Origin: Siccirubricoccus phaeus
Lineage (GTDB): Bacteria; Pseudomonadota; Alphaproteobacteria; Acetobacterales; Acetobacteraceae
Assembly (NCBI RefSeq): GCF_008360935.1
Contig: NZ_SRXO01000028.1
Location: 1-64,000, forward strand
Direction of reading: 5' to 3'
Length of the DNA: 64,000 nt
This document shows positions 50,368 to 58,565 of the stretch, one piece after another (the first letter of the stretch is position 1; every line of letters starts with the position of its first letter). Position numbers and translations under genes: made by a program. The notes beneath the pieces are model-generated. The model saw only the letters and a list, made by a program, of their open reading frames with translations. It had not been told where the DNA came from and did no database searches.

Positions 50368-51093
50368 TCAGGCCAGGGCGTCGCTGGTGAGGAAGGCGAC
50401 GCCCGCGGCGCTCAGCCTGCGCTTCGCCGCGTCGATGGTGGTGCCGCCTTCCGCCGGCAGGCCGATGCCGCGGCAGGCATCCTCGATCACCACCACCTGG
50501 TAGCCGAGCTTCGCCGCATCCTCCGCGGAATAGGCGACGCAGTAATCCGTGGCGAGGCCGGCGAGGAAGACGCGCCGCACCCCCCGCGCCTGCAGCCAGC
50601 CATGCAGGCCGGTGGTGGTGCGGCGGTCATTCTCGAAGAAGGCGGAGTAGCTGTCGATCTCCGGCCGGAAGCCCTTGCGCACGATCAGCTCGATGCGCGG
50701 CTGGGCCAGCTCTCGGTGCAGCTCGGCCCCGGCGCTGCCCTGGATGCAATGGTCCGGCCACAGCGTCTGCGGGCCGTAGGGCATCTGGACGGTCTCGAAG
50801 GGCTGGCGGCCGGCGTGGCTGCTGGCGAAGCTGGAATGGCCCGCCGGGTGCCAGTCCTGGGTGGCGAAGGCGTGGCGGAAGCGGGTTTCCAGCAGCCGGT
50901 TGATCACCGGCACCACCTGGTCTCCGCCGGCGACGGCCAGCTTGCCGCCGGGCATGAAATCCGGCTGCACGTCGATGACGCCGAGCATGTCCGTGGTCTG
51001 GTCGATGCGCGGGATGGCCATGGTCTGGGCTCCGGCTGGCAGGGCGGCGAGCGTCGGCAAGGCGGCGAGGGCGGAGCGGCGGGAGATGGGCAT
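50368..51093 (-). CDS. pncA: Nicotinamidase/isochorismatase-family hydrolase with export signal
   Basis: A 241-residue PncA-type enzyme. Metal-binding DWHPAGHSSF and catalytic Asp (VIDVQPDF), Lys (VRKGFRPEID) and Cys (GLATDYCV) are all present, so it should convert nicotinamide to nicotinate. Unusually it begins with an apparent twin-arginine signal (ISRRSALAALPTLAALPAGAQ), suggesting a periplasmic location. Repeats lie on both sides. Confidence 0.88.
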   Translation of the reverse strand: MPISRRSALAALPTLAALPAGAQTMAIPRIDQTTDMLGVIDVQPDFMPGGKLAVAGGDQVVPVINRLLETRFRHAFATQDWHPAGHSSFASSHAGRQPFETVQMPYGPQTLWPDHCIQGSAGAELHRELAQPRIELIVRKGFRPEIDSYSAFFENDRRTTTGLHGWLQARGVRRVFLAGLATDYCVAYSAEDAAKLGYQVVVIEDACRGIGLPAEGGTTIDAAKRRLSAAGVAFLTSDALA

Positions 51094-51119
51094 GGGAACC
51101 TCCTCGGCGGCGCGGCAGG

Positions 51120-51226
51120 CTAGAGCAGATCGCCGGAGGGCGGCATCGCCCGGAGGCGTGAATCTGCTCTACAATCTATAAGCTAGAGCGGTTTCGCGCT
51201 GCACAGTCAGCGTGAAACCGCTCTAG
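51120..51226. repeat. 107-bp double-hairpin repeat (family A), copy 3
   Basis: Direct orientation, CTAGAGCAGATCGCCGGAGG to GTGAAACCGCTCTAG. It is preceded by GGCAGG, the same flank as copy 1 (GCGGCAGGCTAGAGC), so target choice or a larger repeat unit may be shared. A partial family B element (51226-51290) abuts its right end. Confidence 0.9.
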
Positions 51227-51325
51227 AGCGTGATCGCTCGAGGTGGAATCACCGAAAGGCGTGAAGCGCGCGATCACCCGGCGCGCCCGCGCGCCGCCTG
51301 GCCATGCTTGCCCCGCCGCCCGCCC

Positions 51326-51432
51326 CCGGAGCGGGATTGGTTGAGCTTCGCTCACCCATCCCGCTCTGGCTCATTGTTGGGTGGCGTGATTCACGGTTTC
51401 GGTCGCCGCGACCTCAGCCGATCACGCTCTAG
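51326..51432. repeat. Family B repeat, inverted copy
   Basis: Ends GCCGATCACGCTCTAG and contains GTGATTCACGGTTTCGGTCG, the reverse complement of the core at 35850-35870. Its terminal CTAG provides the TAG stop of the following Bug-type gene (51431-51429). Confidence 0.75.
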
Positions 51433-52394
51433 TCCAACTGCACGCCGAGATCGGCGACGATCGGCCGCCAGCGCTCCATCTCCTCGCGGATCAGCCGGTT
51501 CATGGTGGCCCGGCTCTGGAACAGGCCCAGCGTGCCCTGGGCGCTGAAGGCCGCCTTCACATCGGCATGGTCCACCGCATGCTGCAGCGAGGCCTCCAGC
51601 CGGTCCAGCACCTCCACCGGCGTGGCGGCCGGGGCGACGAAGCCCTGCCAGGATTCGATCACCAGCTCCGGCATGCCCTGCTCCGCCGCTGTCGGCACCT
51701 CCGGCAGCAGCGGGTTCCGCGTGCGGCCGAGATAGGCGATGGCCCGCACCCGGCCCGCATCGATCATCGCCTTGCTGACATTCACCCCATCGACCATGAG
51801 CTGCACGCGGCCGCCCAGCATGTCCTGCAGCGCCGGCGCGCTGCCGCGATAGGGCACATGCACGATGTCCAGCCCCGCCTGCCTGGTGACCAGCGCGTAG
51901 CCGAGATGGGTGATGCTGCCGAGCCCGCCCGAGCCGAAATTCAACTGCCCCGGCCGCGCCTTCGCATAGGCGATGAATTCCTGCAGGTTGCGCGCCGGCA
52001 GCTCGGCCGGGATGGTCACCAGCAGGGCGTTCAGCGTGACGGCGCCGACCGCCGTCAGGTCGGTCAGCACGTTGAAGGGCAGGCTGCGGTAGAGCAGCGG
52101 GTTGACCGAGATGACGCTGGTGTTGACGTGGCAGATCGTATAGCCGTCCGCCGCGCTTTTCGCGGTGAAGTCCAGCGCGAGGTTGCCATTGGCGCCGCCG
52201 CGATTCTCCACCAGCACGGGCTGGCCCAGCACGTCCGGCATGCGCTGCGCCAGCGGCCGCCCCACCTGGTCCGAGCCGCCGCCCGGCGGGAAGCCGATCA
52301 CCATGCGGATCGGCCGGGTGGGGAAGCCTTGCGCCCGCGCACCGCGGGCAAGGAAGGGCAGGCTGGCGGCGGCCAGCAGGCTGCGACGATTCAT
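51429..52394 (-). CDS. Bug/TctC-family periplasmic substrate-binding protein
   Basis: A 321-residue binding protein with a signal peptide (MNRRSLLAAASLPFLARGARA) and a typical Bug fold: FPTRPIRMVIGFPPGGGSD, NRGGANGNLALDF, DGYTICHVNTS, NFGSGGLGSITHLGYALV, VPYRGSAPALQDMLGGRV. Such proteins deliver carboxylates to TTT transporters or two-component sensors. No TctA/TctB genes lie nearby. The TAG stop comes from a CTAG-ended repeat. Confidence 0.9.
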   Translation of the reverse strand: MNRRSLLAAASLPFLARGARAQGFPTRPIRMVIGFPPGGGSDQVGRPLAQRMPDVLGQPVLVENRGGANGNLALDFTAKSAADGYTICHVNTSVISVNPLLYRSLPFNVLTDLTAVGAVTLNALLVTIPAELPARNLQEFIAYAKARPGQLNFGSGGLGSITHLGYALVTRQAGLDIVHVPYRGSAPALQDMLGGRVQLMVDGVNVSKAMIDAGRVRAIAYLGRTRNPLLPEVPTAAEQGMPELVIESWQGFVAPAATPVEVLDRLEASLQHAVDHADVKAAFSAQGTLGLFQSRATMNRLIREEMERWRPIVADLGVQLD

Positions 52395-52814
52395 GGACGG
52401 TTCCTCAAGTCCGGCGGCGCCCTGCTTACCGCGGATCGCAGGGCGCCGCGACCCTGCCGGCTGGCGCGCCTGCCGCCGCGGCGCCAGCCTTCGCCCGGCA
52501 CAGGAGATCACGATGCCAGCCGCATGGCGCGCCCTTCGCGGCGCTGGGGCTGCCGGGCGGGCTGCGCATCTTCGGCAGCGCGATGCAGGCGATGATCGCG
52601 CTGGTCGGCGCCAGCCGGTGAGCAACTCGTACCCGCGGCCCTGATCGCTGACCCGTGCAAGGCGCCCTCCGGCGCTGCCTGCACGGCCTTATGCCGGTCA
52701 GCCCGTTGGCATCACACCGGGGGCCGGGGAAGCCTTCCCTCCGGCAGGCATTGGCGGCACTGCCGCCAACGGGCAGCGCCCCTGGTGAGGGCATGGGCGC
52801 GAAGCCCCCATCAC
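52395..52814. other. 420-bp gap with a family C-like repeat
   Basis: Positions about 52700-52810 contain CCCGTTGGCATCACACCGGG and GGCGGCACTGCCGCCAACGG, hallmarks of family C. In 52440-52620 the plus strand can be read as GLPGGLRIFGSAMQAMIAL up to a TGA at 52619-52621. It looks like a protein C-terminus, but no start or homologous context is visible, so at most it is a remnant. Confidence 0.35.
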
Positions 52815-53114
52815 CTACTCCTCCGCCGAAAGATCCTCGTAGAGCAGCCGCGCCTCCGGCGCCGGCCCCCGCCGGTCCCCCAGCCCCACCACGCGCCAGA
52901 TCTTCACTACCCCCCGATCCGCGGAGCCGAGCGCCAGGGTCAGCACATCCCCCGGCCGCAGCCTGGCATGCGCCTTCTGCGTCGGCTGCCGGTTGATCCG
53001 CACCGCGCCGGCCTCGATCAGTTTCGCGCAGGCGCTGCGGGTGCGCGCCACCCGGGCGCACCACAGCCACAGATCCAGGCGCTGCCAGTCCCGATCCTCG
53101 CCCGGCGCCGCCAC
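52815..53114 (-). CDS. S4-domain RNA-binding protein (HslR-like)
   Basis: A 99-residue protein with an S4 domain: QRLDLWLWCARVARTRSACAKLIEAGAVRINRQPTQK, then PGDVLTLALG. This is the arrangement of HslR/heat-shock protein 15, which binds stalled 50S subunits. It lies 23 bp downstream of the SUV3-like helicase gene on the same strand, a linkage common in alphaproteobacteria. Confidence 0.9.
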   Translation of the reverse strand: MAAPGEDRDWQRLDLWLWCARVARTRSACAKLIEAGAVRINRQPTQKAHARLRPGDVLTLALGSADRGVVKIWRVVGLGDRRGPAPEARLLYEDLSAEE

Positions 53115-53137
53115 GGTTCAGCCAGGCCCGGGCCGCA

Positions 53138-56100
53138 TCAGGTGCCGGACCGCAGCTTGAGCTGGGCCAGGACGGCGAAGGGCGAATCCGGATCCGGCCC
53201 GGAGGGCGCCGCCGGCTTGGCGGCGGGCGGCGGGCCGCGATCCTCGTCGCGCCGCGGCGGGCGGTCCGGGCGGCCTTCGCCGCGCGGGTAGCGGGGGCCC
53301 TCGCCGCGCGGCGGGCGGGGCCCGTCCTTGCCGCGATTCTTGTCCCCGCCCTTCCAGGGCGCGCCGGGGCCGCGGGCTTCCATCACCACCGGCCGGCGCC
53401 GCATCTCCTGCGGGATGGGCGGGCCGTAGAAGATCATCTCCGGGCTGTTCGGCGGCGGCAGCGGGGGCAGGGGCGGCAGGACATTCTCCGGCCGCTCCCG
53501 CGCCTCGCGCGGCGGGCGCCGGTCGAAATCCCGGTTGCCGAAGTCGCGGTTGCGCTCGCGGTCCCGCGGCGGGCGGCCGTCCTGCGGCCGGGGCCCCTCA
53601 TGCCGGCGGCCGTCCTGGCGCTGGTCGGGGCGGCCCTCATGCCGCGGCGGGCGCTCGCCGCCCTGGTGTTCCGCCCGGCGCTCGCCCTGGTAGCGCTCCC
53701 CGTCCGGCCGGCGGGCTTCGCCGTGGCGCGGGCCGCCATGGCGCTGCCCGTCCCGCGGGCCCTGGCCCTGGCGCGGGCCGCGATGATGCTGCGGCCGCGG
53801 CTGGGCCACGCGCAGCGGCGTCGGCGGGCCGTACTGGCCTTCCTCCAGCGGCACCGGCTCCAGCAGCCGGAAGCCGAGCGCCGAGAGCGCCACCCCCAGC
53901 ATATCCGCCTTCACCCCCAGCCGGCTGGCGAGGTCGGGCGGCGGCGGCGCCGGGGCGCGGCGGGTCAGGTAGGCCAGTTCGCCGGCGATCCGCTCCGCCA
54001 CGTCCAGCCGCAGCAGCACCGGCCCGGCCGGCAGCCAGCCCATGGCCTGGGCGAAGCCGGAAGGCCAGCCGGCCGGCGGCGGCGGGTTCGCCTCGCCTTC
54101 CGCCGCCTCGCGGAGCTGCAGCGCCACCAGCCCGGGGGCGGGCAGGGCCGGCGTCTCGATATTGCGGATCAGCGACCAGATCTGCGCGCGCAGCGCCATG
54201 GCGCGCGGCTTCAGCGCCTCCGGCACGAACAGCGCATAGCGCCCGGCCCGCACGCCGATCGCCTTCAGCTTCTGCCGCAGATCGGGCGGCACCGTGCCAT
54301 CCGTATTGCCCGGCGCCAGGCCGAGCGATTCGCGGAGCTGATAGGCCGGGCCGCGCAGCGCGCCCTCCGCCTCCGCCTTGGCCTCCACCGTGGTGAGGAT
54401 GGCCAGCTCGCGGGCGATCAGCCCCTCGACATATTTCGCCAGCCGGGCCCGCACCCTCTCCCGCTGCGCGCCGTCGAGGAATTCGGAGGGGAGCACCTCC
54501 ACCTGCGGCTTGGAGGGCTCGGGCCCGGGGCGCAGCCGGGCGATCTCCGCCACGCTGCCATGGCTGTTCCAGGTGATGCGGTGATGGGGCGTCAGGCCGA
54601 AGGCCTCGTCCTTCGCCGTCTCCACCGCGGCGACGCGGCGGGGCATCTCCTCCTTCAGCGCCAGCCGGGCGGCGCGGAGGATGAGCTTGCGCTGCTCCTC
54701 CGTCTCCGCCTCCGCCTCCGGGTGGAAGAGGAAGCCGGAGACCTTGCCGACCGGATGGCCTTCCACCACCACCTCGCCCTGGCGGGTGACGGCGGAGACC
54801 AGCTCCTCGCCCTCCACCTCCTCCAGCCGGCGGATCAGATGCGCGGCGCGGCGATCGACGAAGCGCGCCGTCAGCCGCTCGTGCAGCGCGTCGCTGACGG
54901 CATCCTCGGCCTTGCGCGCCTCGGCCTGGAAGCTCGCCGCATCGCGCGTCCAGTCGGCGCGGGCGGCGATGTAGGACCAGACGCGGATATTGGCGAGCCG
55001 CGCCATCAGCGTGTCGAGATCGCCCTCGGTGTTGCCGCATTGCGCGATCTGGCCGGCCACCCAATCGTCCGGCAGGGCGCCGTCCTCCGCCAGGTGGCGG
55101 AAGATGCGGCCGCAGAGCCGCATATGGCTGTCATCCGCCAGCTTGCGGAAATCCGGCACCTGGCAGGCTTCCCACAGCAGGGCGACGCGGCTGCGGCCGG
55201 CGGCCAGGGCGCGGATCTCGCCCTCGCGCGCCAGCATGGACAGGGTGATGTGGTCGTCCGCGTCATGCCCCTTGCTGAGGCCGGGCTGCGGCGGCGGCGC
55301 CGCCAGGCTGTCCAGCAGCGCATCGACGCTGGTGAAATCCAGCTCGCTGTTGCGCCAGGCGAGGGTCTGCAGCGTCTCGAAGTGGTGGCCCTCGATCTTC
55401 TCGACCATCTCCTCCGGCAAGGGCGGGCACTCGCCCGTGGTGCCGAAGGTGCCGTCGCGCATGCCGCGGCCGGCGCGGCCGGCGATCTGCGCGGCTTCCT
55501 GCGCCGTCAGTATCCGCGCCACATGGCCGTCGAATTTCTGCAGGGCGGCGAAGGCCACATGGTCCACATCCATGTTCAGCCCCATCCCGATGGCGTCCGT
55601 CGCCACCAGGAAATCGACCTCCCGGTTCTGATAGAGCGCCACCTGGGCGTTGCGGGTGCGGGGCGAGAGCCGCCCCATCACCACGGCGCAGCCGCCGCGG
55701 CGGCGGCGGATTGCCTCGGCGATGGCATAGACCTCCGCCGCGCTGAAGGCGACGACGGCGGAGCGCGGCGGCAGCCGCGTCAGCTTCTGCGGCCCGGCAT
55801 GGGTGAGCTGGGAGAGGCGCGGCCGCGTCTCCACCTCCGCCTGCGGCACCAGGCGCTGCAGCAGCGGGCGGATCGTCTCGGCGCCGAGAAACATGGTCTC
55901 CACCATGCCGCGGGCATTCAGCAGCCGGTCGGTAAAGACATGTCCGCGATCTGGGTCGGCGCAGAGCTGGATCTCGTCCACCGCGACGAATTCCGCGCGG
56001 CGGTCGAGCGGCATGGCCTCCACCGTGCAGGCGAACCACTTCGCCTCGGGCGGGATGATCTTTTCCTCGCCGGTGATCAGGGCGACGTGCTTCTCGCCCT

Positions 56101-56257
56101 TGGCGGCCACCATGCGGTCGTAATTCTCGCGCGCCAGCAGGCGCAGCGGGAAGCCGATGATGCCGCTGCTGTGCGCCAGCAGGCGGGTGATCGCCAGATG
56201 GGTCTTGCCGGTATTGGTCGGGCCCAGCACGGCCTTCACACGGGCGTCAAACATCAT
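53138..56257 (-). CDS. SUV3-like DEAD/DExH RNA helicase with long charged tail
   Basis: A 1039-residue helicase. Walker A GPTNTGKTH (about residues 12-20), DEIQ box (VAVDEIQLC), GTGG-type core motifs, and helicase C motif QIAGRAGRGMRDG. SUV3 C-terminal helical domains follow up to about residue 800. The last 230 or so residues are low-complexity, rich in Arg, Gly, Pro, His, Asp (GQGPRDGQRHGG; RDRERNRDFGNRDFDRRP), like RNA-binding disordered tails. It probably unwinds structured RNA in decay or ribosome metabolism. Start at the double Met (56257). The plus-strand readings opposite are artefacts. Confidence 0.88.
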   Translation of the reverse strand: MMFDARVKAVLGPTNTGKTHLAITRLLAHSSGIIGFPLRLLARENYDRMVAAKGEKHVALITGEEKIIPPEAKWFACTVEAMPLDRRAEFVAVDEIQLCADPDRGHVFTDRLLNARGMVETMFLGAETIRPLLQRLVPQAEVETRPRLSQLTHAGPQKLTRLPPRSAVVAFSAAEVYAIAEAIRRRRGGCAVVMGRLSPRTRNAQVALYQNREVDFLVATDAIGMGLNMDVDHVAFAALQKFDGHVARILTAQEAAQIAGRAGRGMRDGTFGTTGECPPLPEEMVEKIEGHHFETLQTLAWRNSELDFTSVDALLDSLAAPPPQPGLSKGHDADDHITLSMLAREGEIRALAAGRSRVALLWEACQVPDFRKLADDSHMRLCGRIFRHLAEDGALPDDWVAGQIAQCGNTEGDLDTLMARLANIRVWSYIAARADWTRDAASFQAEARKAEDAVSDALHERLTARFVDRRAAHLIRRLEEVEGEELVSAVTRQGEVVVEGHPVGKVSGFLFHPEAEAETEEQRKLILRAARLALKEEMPRRVAAVETAKDEAFGLTPHHRITWNSHGSVAEIARLRPGPEPSKPQVEVLPSEFLDGAQRERVRARLAKYVEGLIARELAILTTVEAKAEAEGALRGPAYQLRESLGLAPGNTDGTVPPDLRQKLKAIGVRAGRYALFVPEALKPRAMALRAQIWSLIRNIETPALPAPGLVALQLREAAEGEANPPPPAGWPSGFAQAMGWLPAGPVLLRLDVAERIAGELAYLTRRAPAPPPPDLASRLGVKADMLGVALSALGFRLLEPVPLEEGQYGPPTPLRVAQPRPQHHRGPRQGQGPRDGQRHGGPRHGEARRPDGERYQGERRAEHQGGERPPRHEGRPDQRQDGRRHEGPRPQDGRPPRDRERNRDFGNRDFDRRPPREARERPENVLPPLPPLPPPNSPEMIFYGPPIPQEMRRRPVVMEARGPGAPWKGGDKNRGKDGPRPPRGEGPRYPRGEGRPDRPPRRDEDRGPPPAAKPAAPSGPDPDSPFAVLAQLKLRSGT

Positions 56258-56452
56258 GGGGGTGGGGGCTCGGCATGATGGCGCCATGCATGGGCCGGGA
56301 CGCGCGGCTTGGCAAGCGTTCAGGCATCGGCGCGGCGGCGCGGCGGCGGCACCGGCGCGTGCGGCGCGGCCATGCCGGCGGAATTCCGCCGGACCCGGCC
56401 GGTAGGGCGGCGCCCTCATGCCGGTGGCGGAAGGGAGGAAACATGGTATCCC

Positions 56453-57190
56453 ATGCCGGTGAACGCCGCCGCGCCCTGCCCGCCGCCTGCCGAATGGTTC
56501 CGCTTCCGCCTGACCTGGTCCTGGGTCGAGCATGTGTGGAAATCCGTCATCCTCCACGATCACGCCGTGCTGCGGCCGCTGCTGCAGGAGCTGCTGCCGG
56601 AGGATGGCGTCGCCATCGATATCGGCGCGCATGGCGGGCAGGTGACCTGGCTGCTGGCAGCGCTGACGCCGCGCGGCCAGGTGGTGGCGGTGGAGCCCAG
56701 CAGCTACGCGCGCGCCGTGCTGCGCGCCGCGCTGGCGCTGCGGCCGCGGCGCAATGTGCTGGTGGTGGCGGCGGCGCTCGGCACGGCGGCCTCGCTCGGC
56801 GTGCTGGCGACGCCGGTGAAGCGCGCCGGCGCCATGGGCTACGGCCTCGCCAGCCTGGCCCCCGACCCCGCCCGGGCGGTGGTGCGGGAGGTGGTGCCGA
56901 TCGTCACCCTGGATGCGCTGGCGGCGGCGCTGGGGCTGACGCGGCTGGATGTCCTCAAGCTGGATGTCGAGGGGCATGAGGGGGCGGTGCTGGCCGGGGC
57001 GGAGGCGGTGCTGGCCCGGTTCCGCCCGGCCATCCTGCTGGAGATCGACGATGCGCGGCTGCGCCGGGCCGGTGGCTCCGCCGCCCAGCTCCGCGCTTTC
57101 CTGGCGGCGCGGGGCTATGCCGGGCAGCCGCTGCGGGCCGGCACGGCGGCGGAGGCCGATGGCGACTGGCTGTACCGCCCGGCCGCCTGA
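56453..57190 (+). CDS. FkbM-family methyltransferase
   Basis: A 245-residue SAM-dependent methyltransferase: VAIDIGAHGGQVTWLLA (motif I), VVAVEPSSYARAVL, VVPIVTLDALAAALGLTRLDVLKLDVEGHEGAVLAGA and RPAILLEID, all FkbM features. It methylates an O or N atom on an unknown acceptor. GGGAGG lies 15 bp before ATG 56453, rather far. It is divergent from the helicase gene and followed by an MFS gene after 9 bp. Confidence 0.85.
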   Translation: MPVNAAAPCPPPAEWFRFRLTWSWVEHVWKSVILHDHAVLRPLLQELLPEDGVAIDIGAHGGQVTWLLAALTPRGQVVAVEPSSYARAVLRAALALRPRRNVLVVAAALGTAASLGVLATPVKRAGAMGYGLASLAPDPARAVVREVVPIVTLDALAAALGLTRLDVLKLDVEGHEGAVLAGAEAVLARFRPAILLEIDDARLRRAGGSAAQLRAFLAARGYAGQPLRAGTAAEADGDWLYRPAA

Positions 57191-57199
57191 CCCGCTGCC

Positions 57200-58327
57200 G
57201 TGACCGCCGGGGTGCCCGCCCGCTTCGCCCTGGTCTTCGCCGCGCAATTCGTGGCGCCGGGCATGCTGCTGCCCTTCCTGCCCGCGGTGCTGGCCGGGCA
57301 TGGGCTGGGGGCGACGGAGATCGCCACGGTGCTGGCGGCCGCCTCCGCCGTGCGGCTGGTGGCGGCGCCGGCGGTGGGGCGGGGCACGGATGGCTGGGCG
57401 GATGCGCGCGGCGTGCTGCTGCTGGCCGCCGCCGGCGCCACCTGCACCGTCACCGGCTACGCGCTGGGCCAGGGCTTCGCCGCGCTGCTGCTGCATGCGC
57501 TGCTGCATGCGCTGGTCACCGCGCCGGTGATGCCGCTTTCCGATGCGCTGGCGGTCTCCGCCTCCCGCCATTTCGGCTTCGATTACGGGCGGGTGCGCTC
57601 GGCGGGCTCGGCCAGCTTCATCCTGGCGGCGGTCGGGGCCGGGCTGGCGGTGCAGACGCTGGGCGTGACCAGCGTGATCTGGCTGGCCGCCGCCGCCTAT
57701 GCCTGCACCGCGCTGGCGGTCGCCCGCCTGCCGCGCCTGGCGGCGGGCAGGGGTGGCGGGGGCGGGCTGGCGGCCCCCTTCGCCGATGCCGCCTTCCGCC
57801 GCCTGCTGCCGCTTTCGGCGCTGGTCCAGGGCAGCCATGCGCTGGTCTATGGCTTCGGCACGCTGCACTGGCAGGCGGCGGGGCATTCCCCCGCCATGGT
57901 CGGGCTGCTCTGGGCGGAAGGGGTGATGGCGGAGGTGGTGCTGTTCCTCTGCGGCGGCCGGCTGGTGGCGCGGCTGGGTCCGGCCCGGCTGGCGGCGCTG
58001 GCGGCCGGGGCAGGGGTGCTGCGCTGGGGGCTGCTGGCGGAAACGACATGGCTGCCTGCCTTGGCCCTGGCCCAGCTCCTCCATGCCCTGACCTTCGGCG
58101 CCATGCATCTGGCGGCGATGCGGGTGCTGGGCGCGCTGCCCCCCGGCCAGGCGGCACGGGCGCAGACGCTGCATGCCTCGCTGGGGGTGGGGCTGGCCTC
58201 CGGGGTGCTGACCTTCCTCGCCGGGCCGCTCTACGCCGCCTGGGGCGGGGCGGGGTTCTGGGCCATGGCGGCGCTCTGCGCCCTGGCCCTACCGCTCAGC
58301 CTCAGGCTGCAGGCGGCGCTGCGCTGA
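57200..58327 (+). CDS. MFS transporter, HcaT/3-phenylpropionate-type
   Basis: A 375-residue permease of the MFS_1-like (HcaT) group, shorter than typical MFS. It contains GMLLPFLPAVLAGHGLGATEIATVLA, the conserved FDYGRVRSAGSASFILAAVGAG, and PALALAQLLHALTFGAMHLAAM. Substrate is uncertain; 3-phenylpropionate is known only for the E. coli member. GTG 57200 is the start, 9 bp after the FkbM gene. Confidence 0.82.
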   Translation: MTAGVPARFALVFAAQFVAPGMLLPFLPAVLAGHGLGATEIATVLAAASAVRLVAAPAVGRGTDGWADARGVLLLAAAGATCTVTGYALGQGFAALLLHALLHALVTAPVMPLSDALAVSASRHFGFDYGRVRSAGSASFILAAVGAGLAVQTLGVTSVIWLAAAAYACTALAVARLPRLAAGRGGGGGLAAPFADAAFRRLLPLSALVQGSHALVYGFGTLHWQAAGHSPAMVGLLWAEGVMAEVVLFLCGGRLVARLGPARLAALAAGAGVLRWGLLAETTWLPALALAQLLHALTFGAMHLAAMRVLGALPPGQAARAQTLHASLGVGLASGVLTFLAGPLYAAWGGAGFWAMAALCALALPLSLRLQAALR

Positions 58328-58565
58328 GGGCATGGGCGCCCTGCCCCTGGGGCATGGACGCCCGGCCCTTGTAACCGCTTCTCGCGCGGCAACTTTACCG
58401 TAACCTGATGGGAACAGCGGCGCCCCGCCGCCCGTTTGCCGATAGCGGCCGATGCCGGCCGGCGGCGGCGCGGCCGGGCGCCGGGAAAAGGGCGGAATCT
58501 CCGGTGCCACGGGCCGGCAGGGCTGCGGCACCCGTGAGGCCTCCGCCGCTGCGGAGCCGTGAGGA

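Noticed and set aside
53600-56278. 892-codon plus-strand frame opposite the SUV3-like helicase
   Set aside because: Antisense artefact; no motif, extreme composition, and the opposite strand has clear helicase motifs.
56258-58174. Upstream extension of the helicase frame to 1678 codons
   Set aside because: The extension is antisense to the FkbM and MFS genes and has Gln/Arg/His-rich nonsense composition. The family N-terminus begins at the MMFDARVKAVLGPTNTGKT segment.
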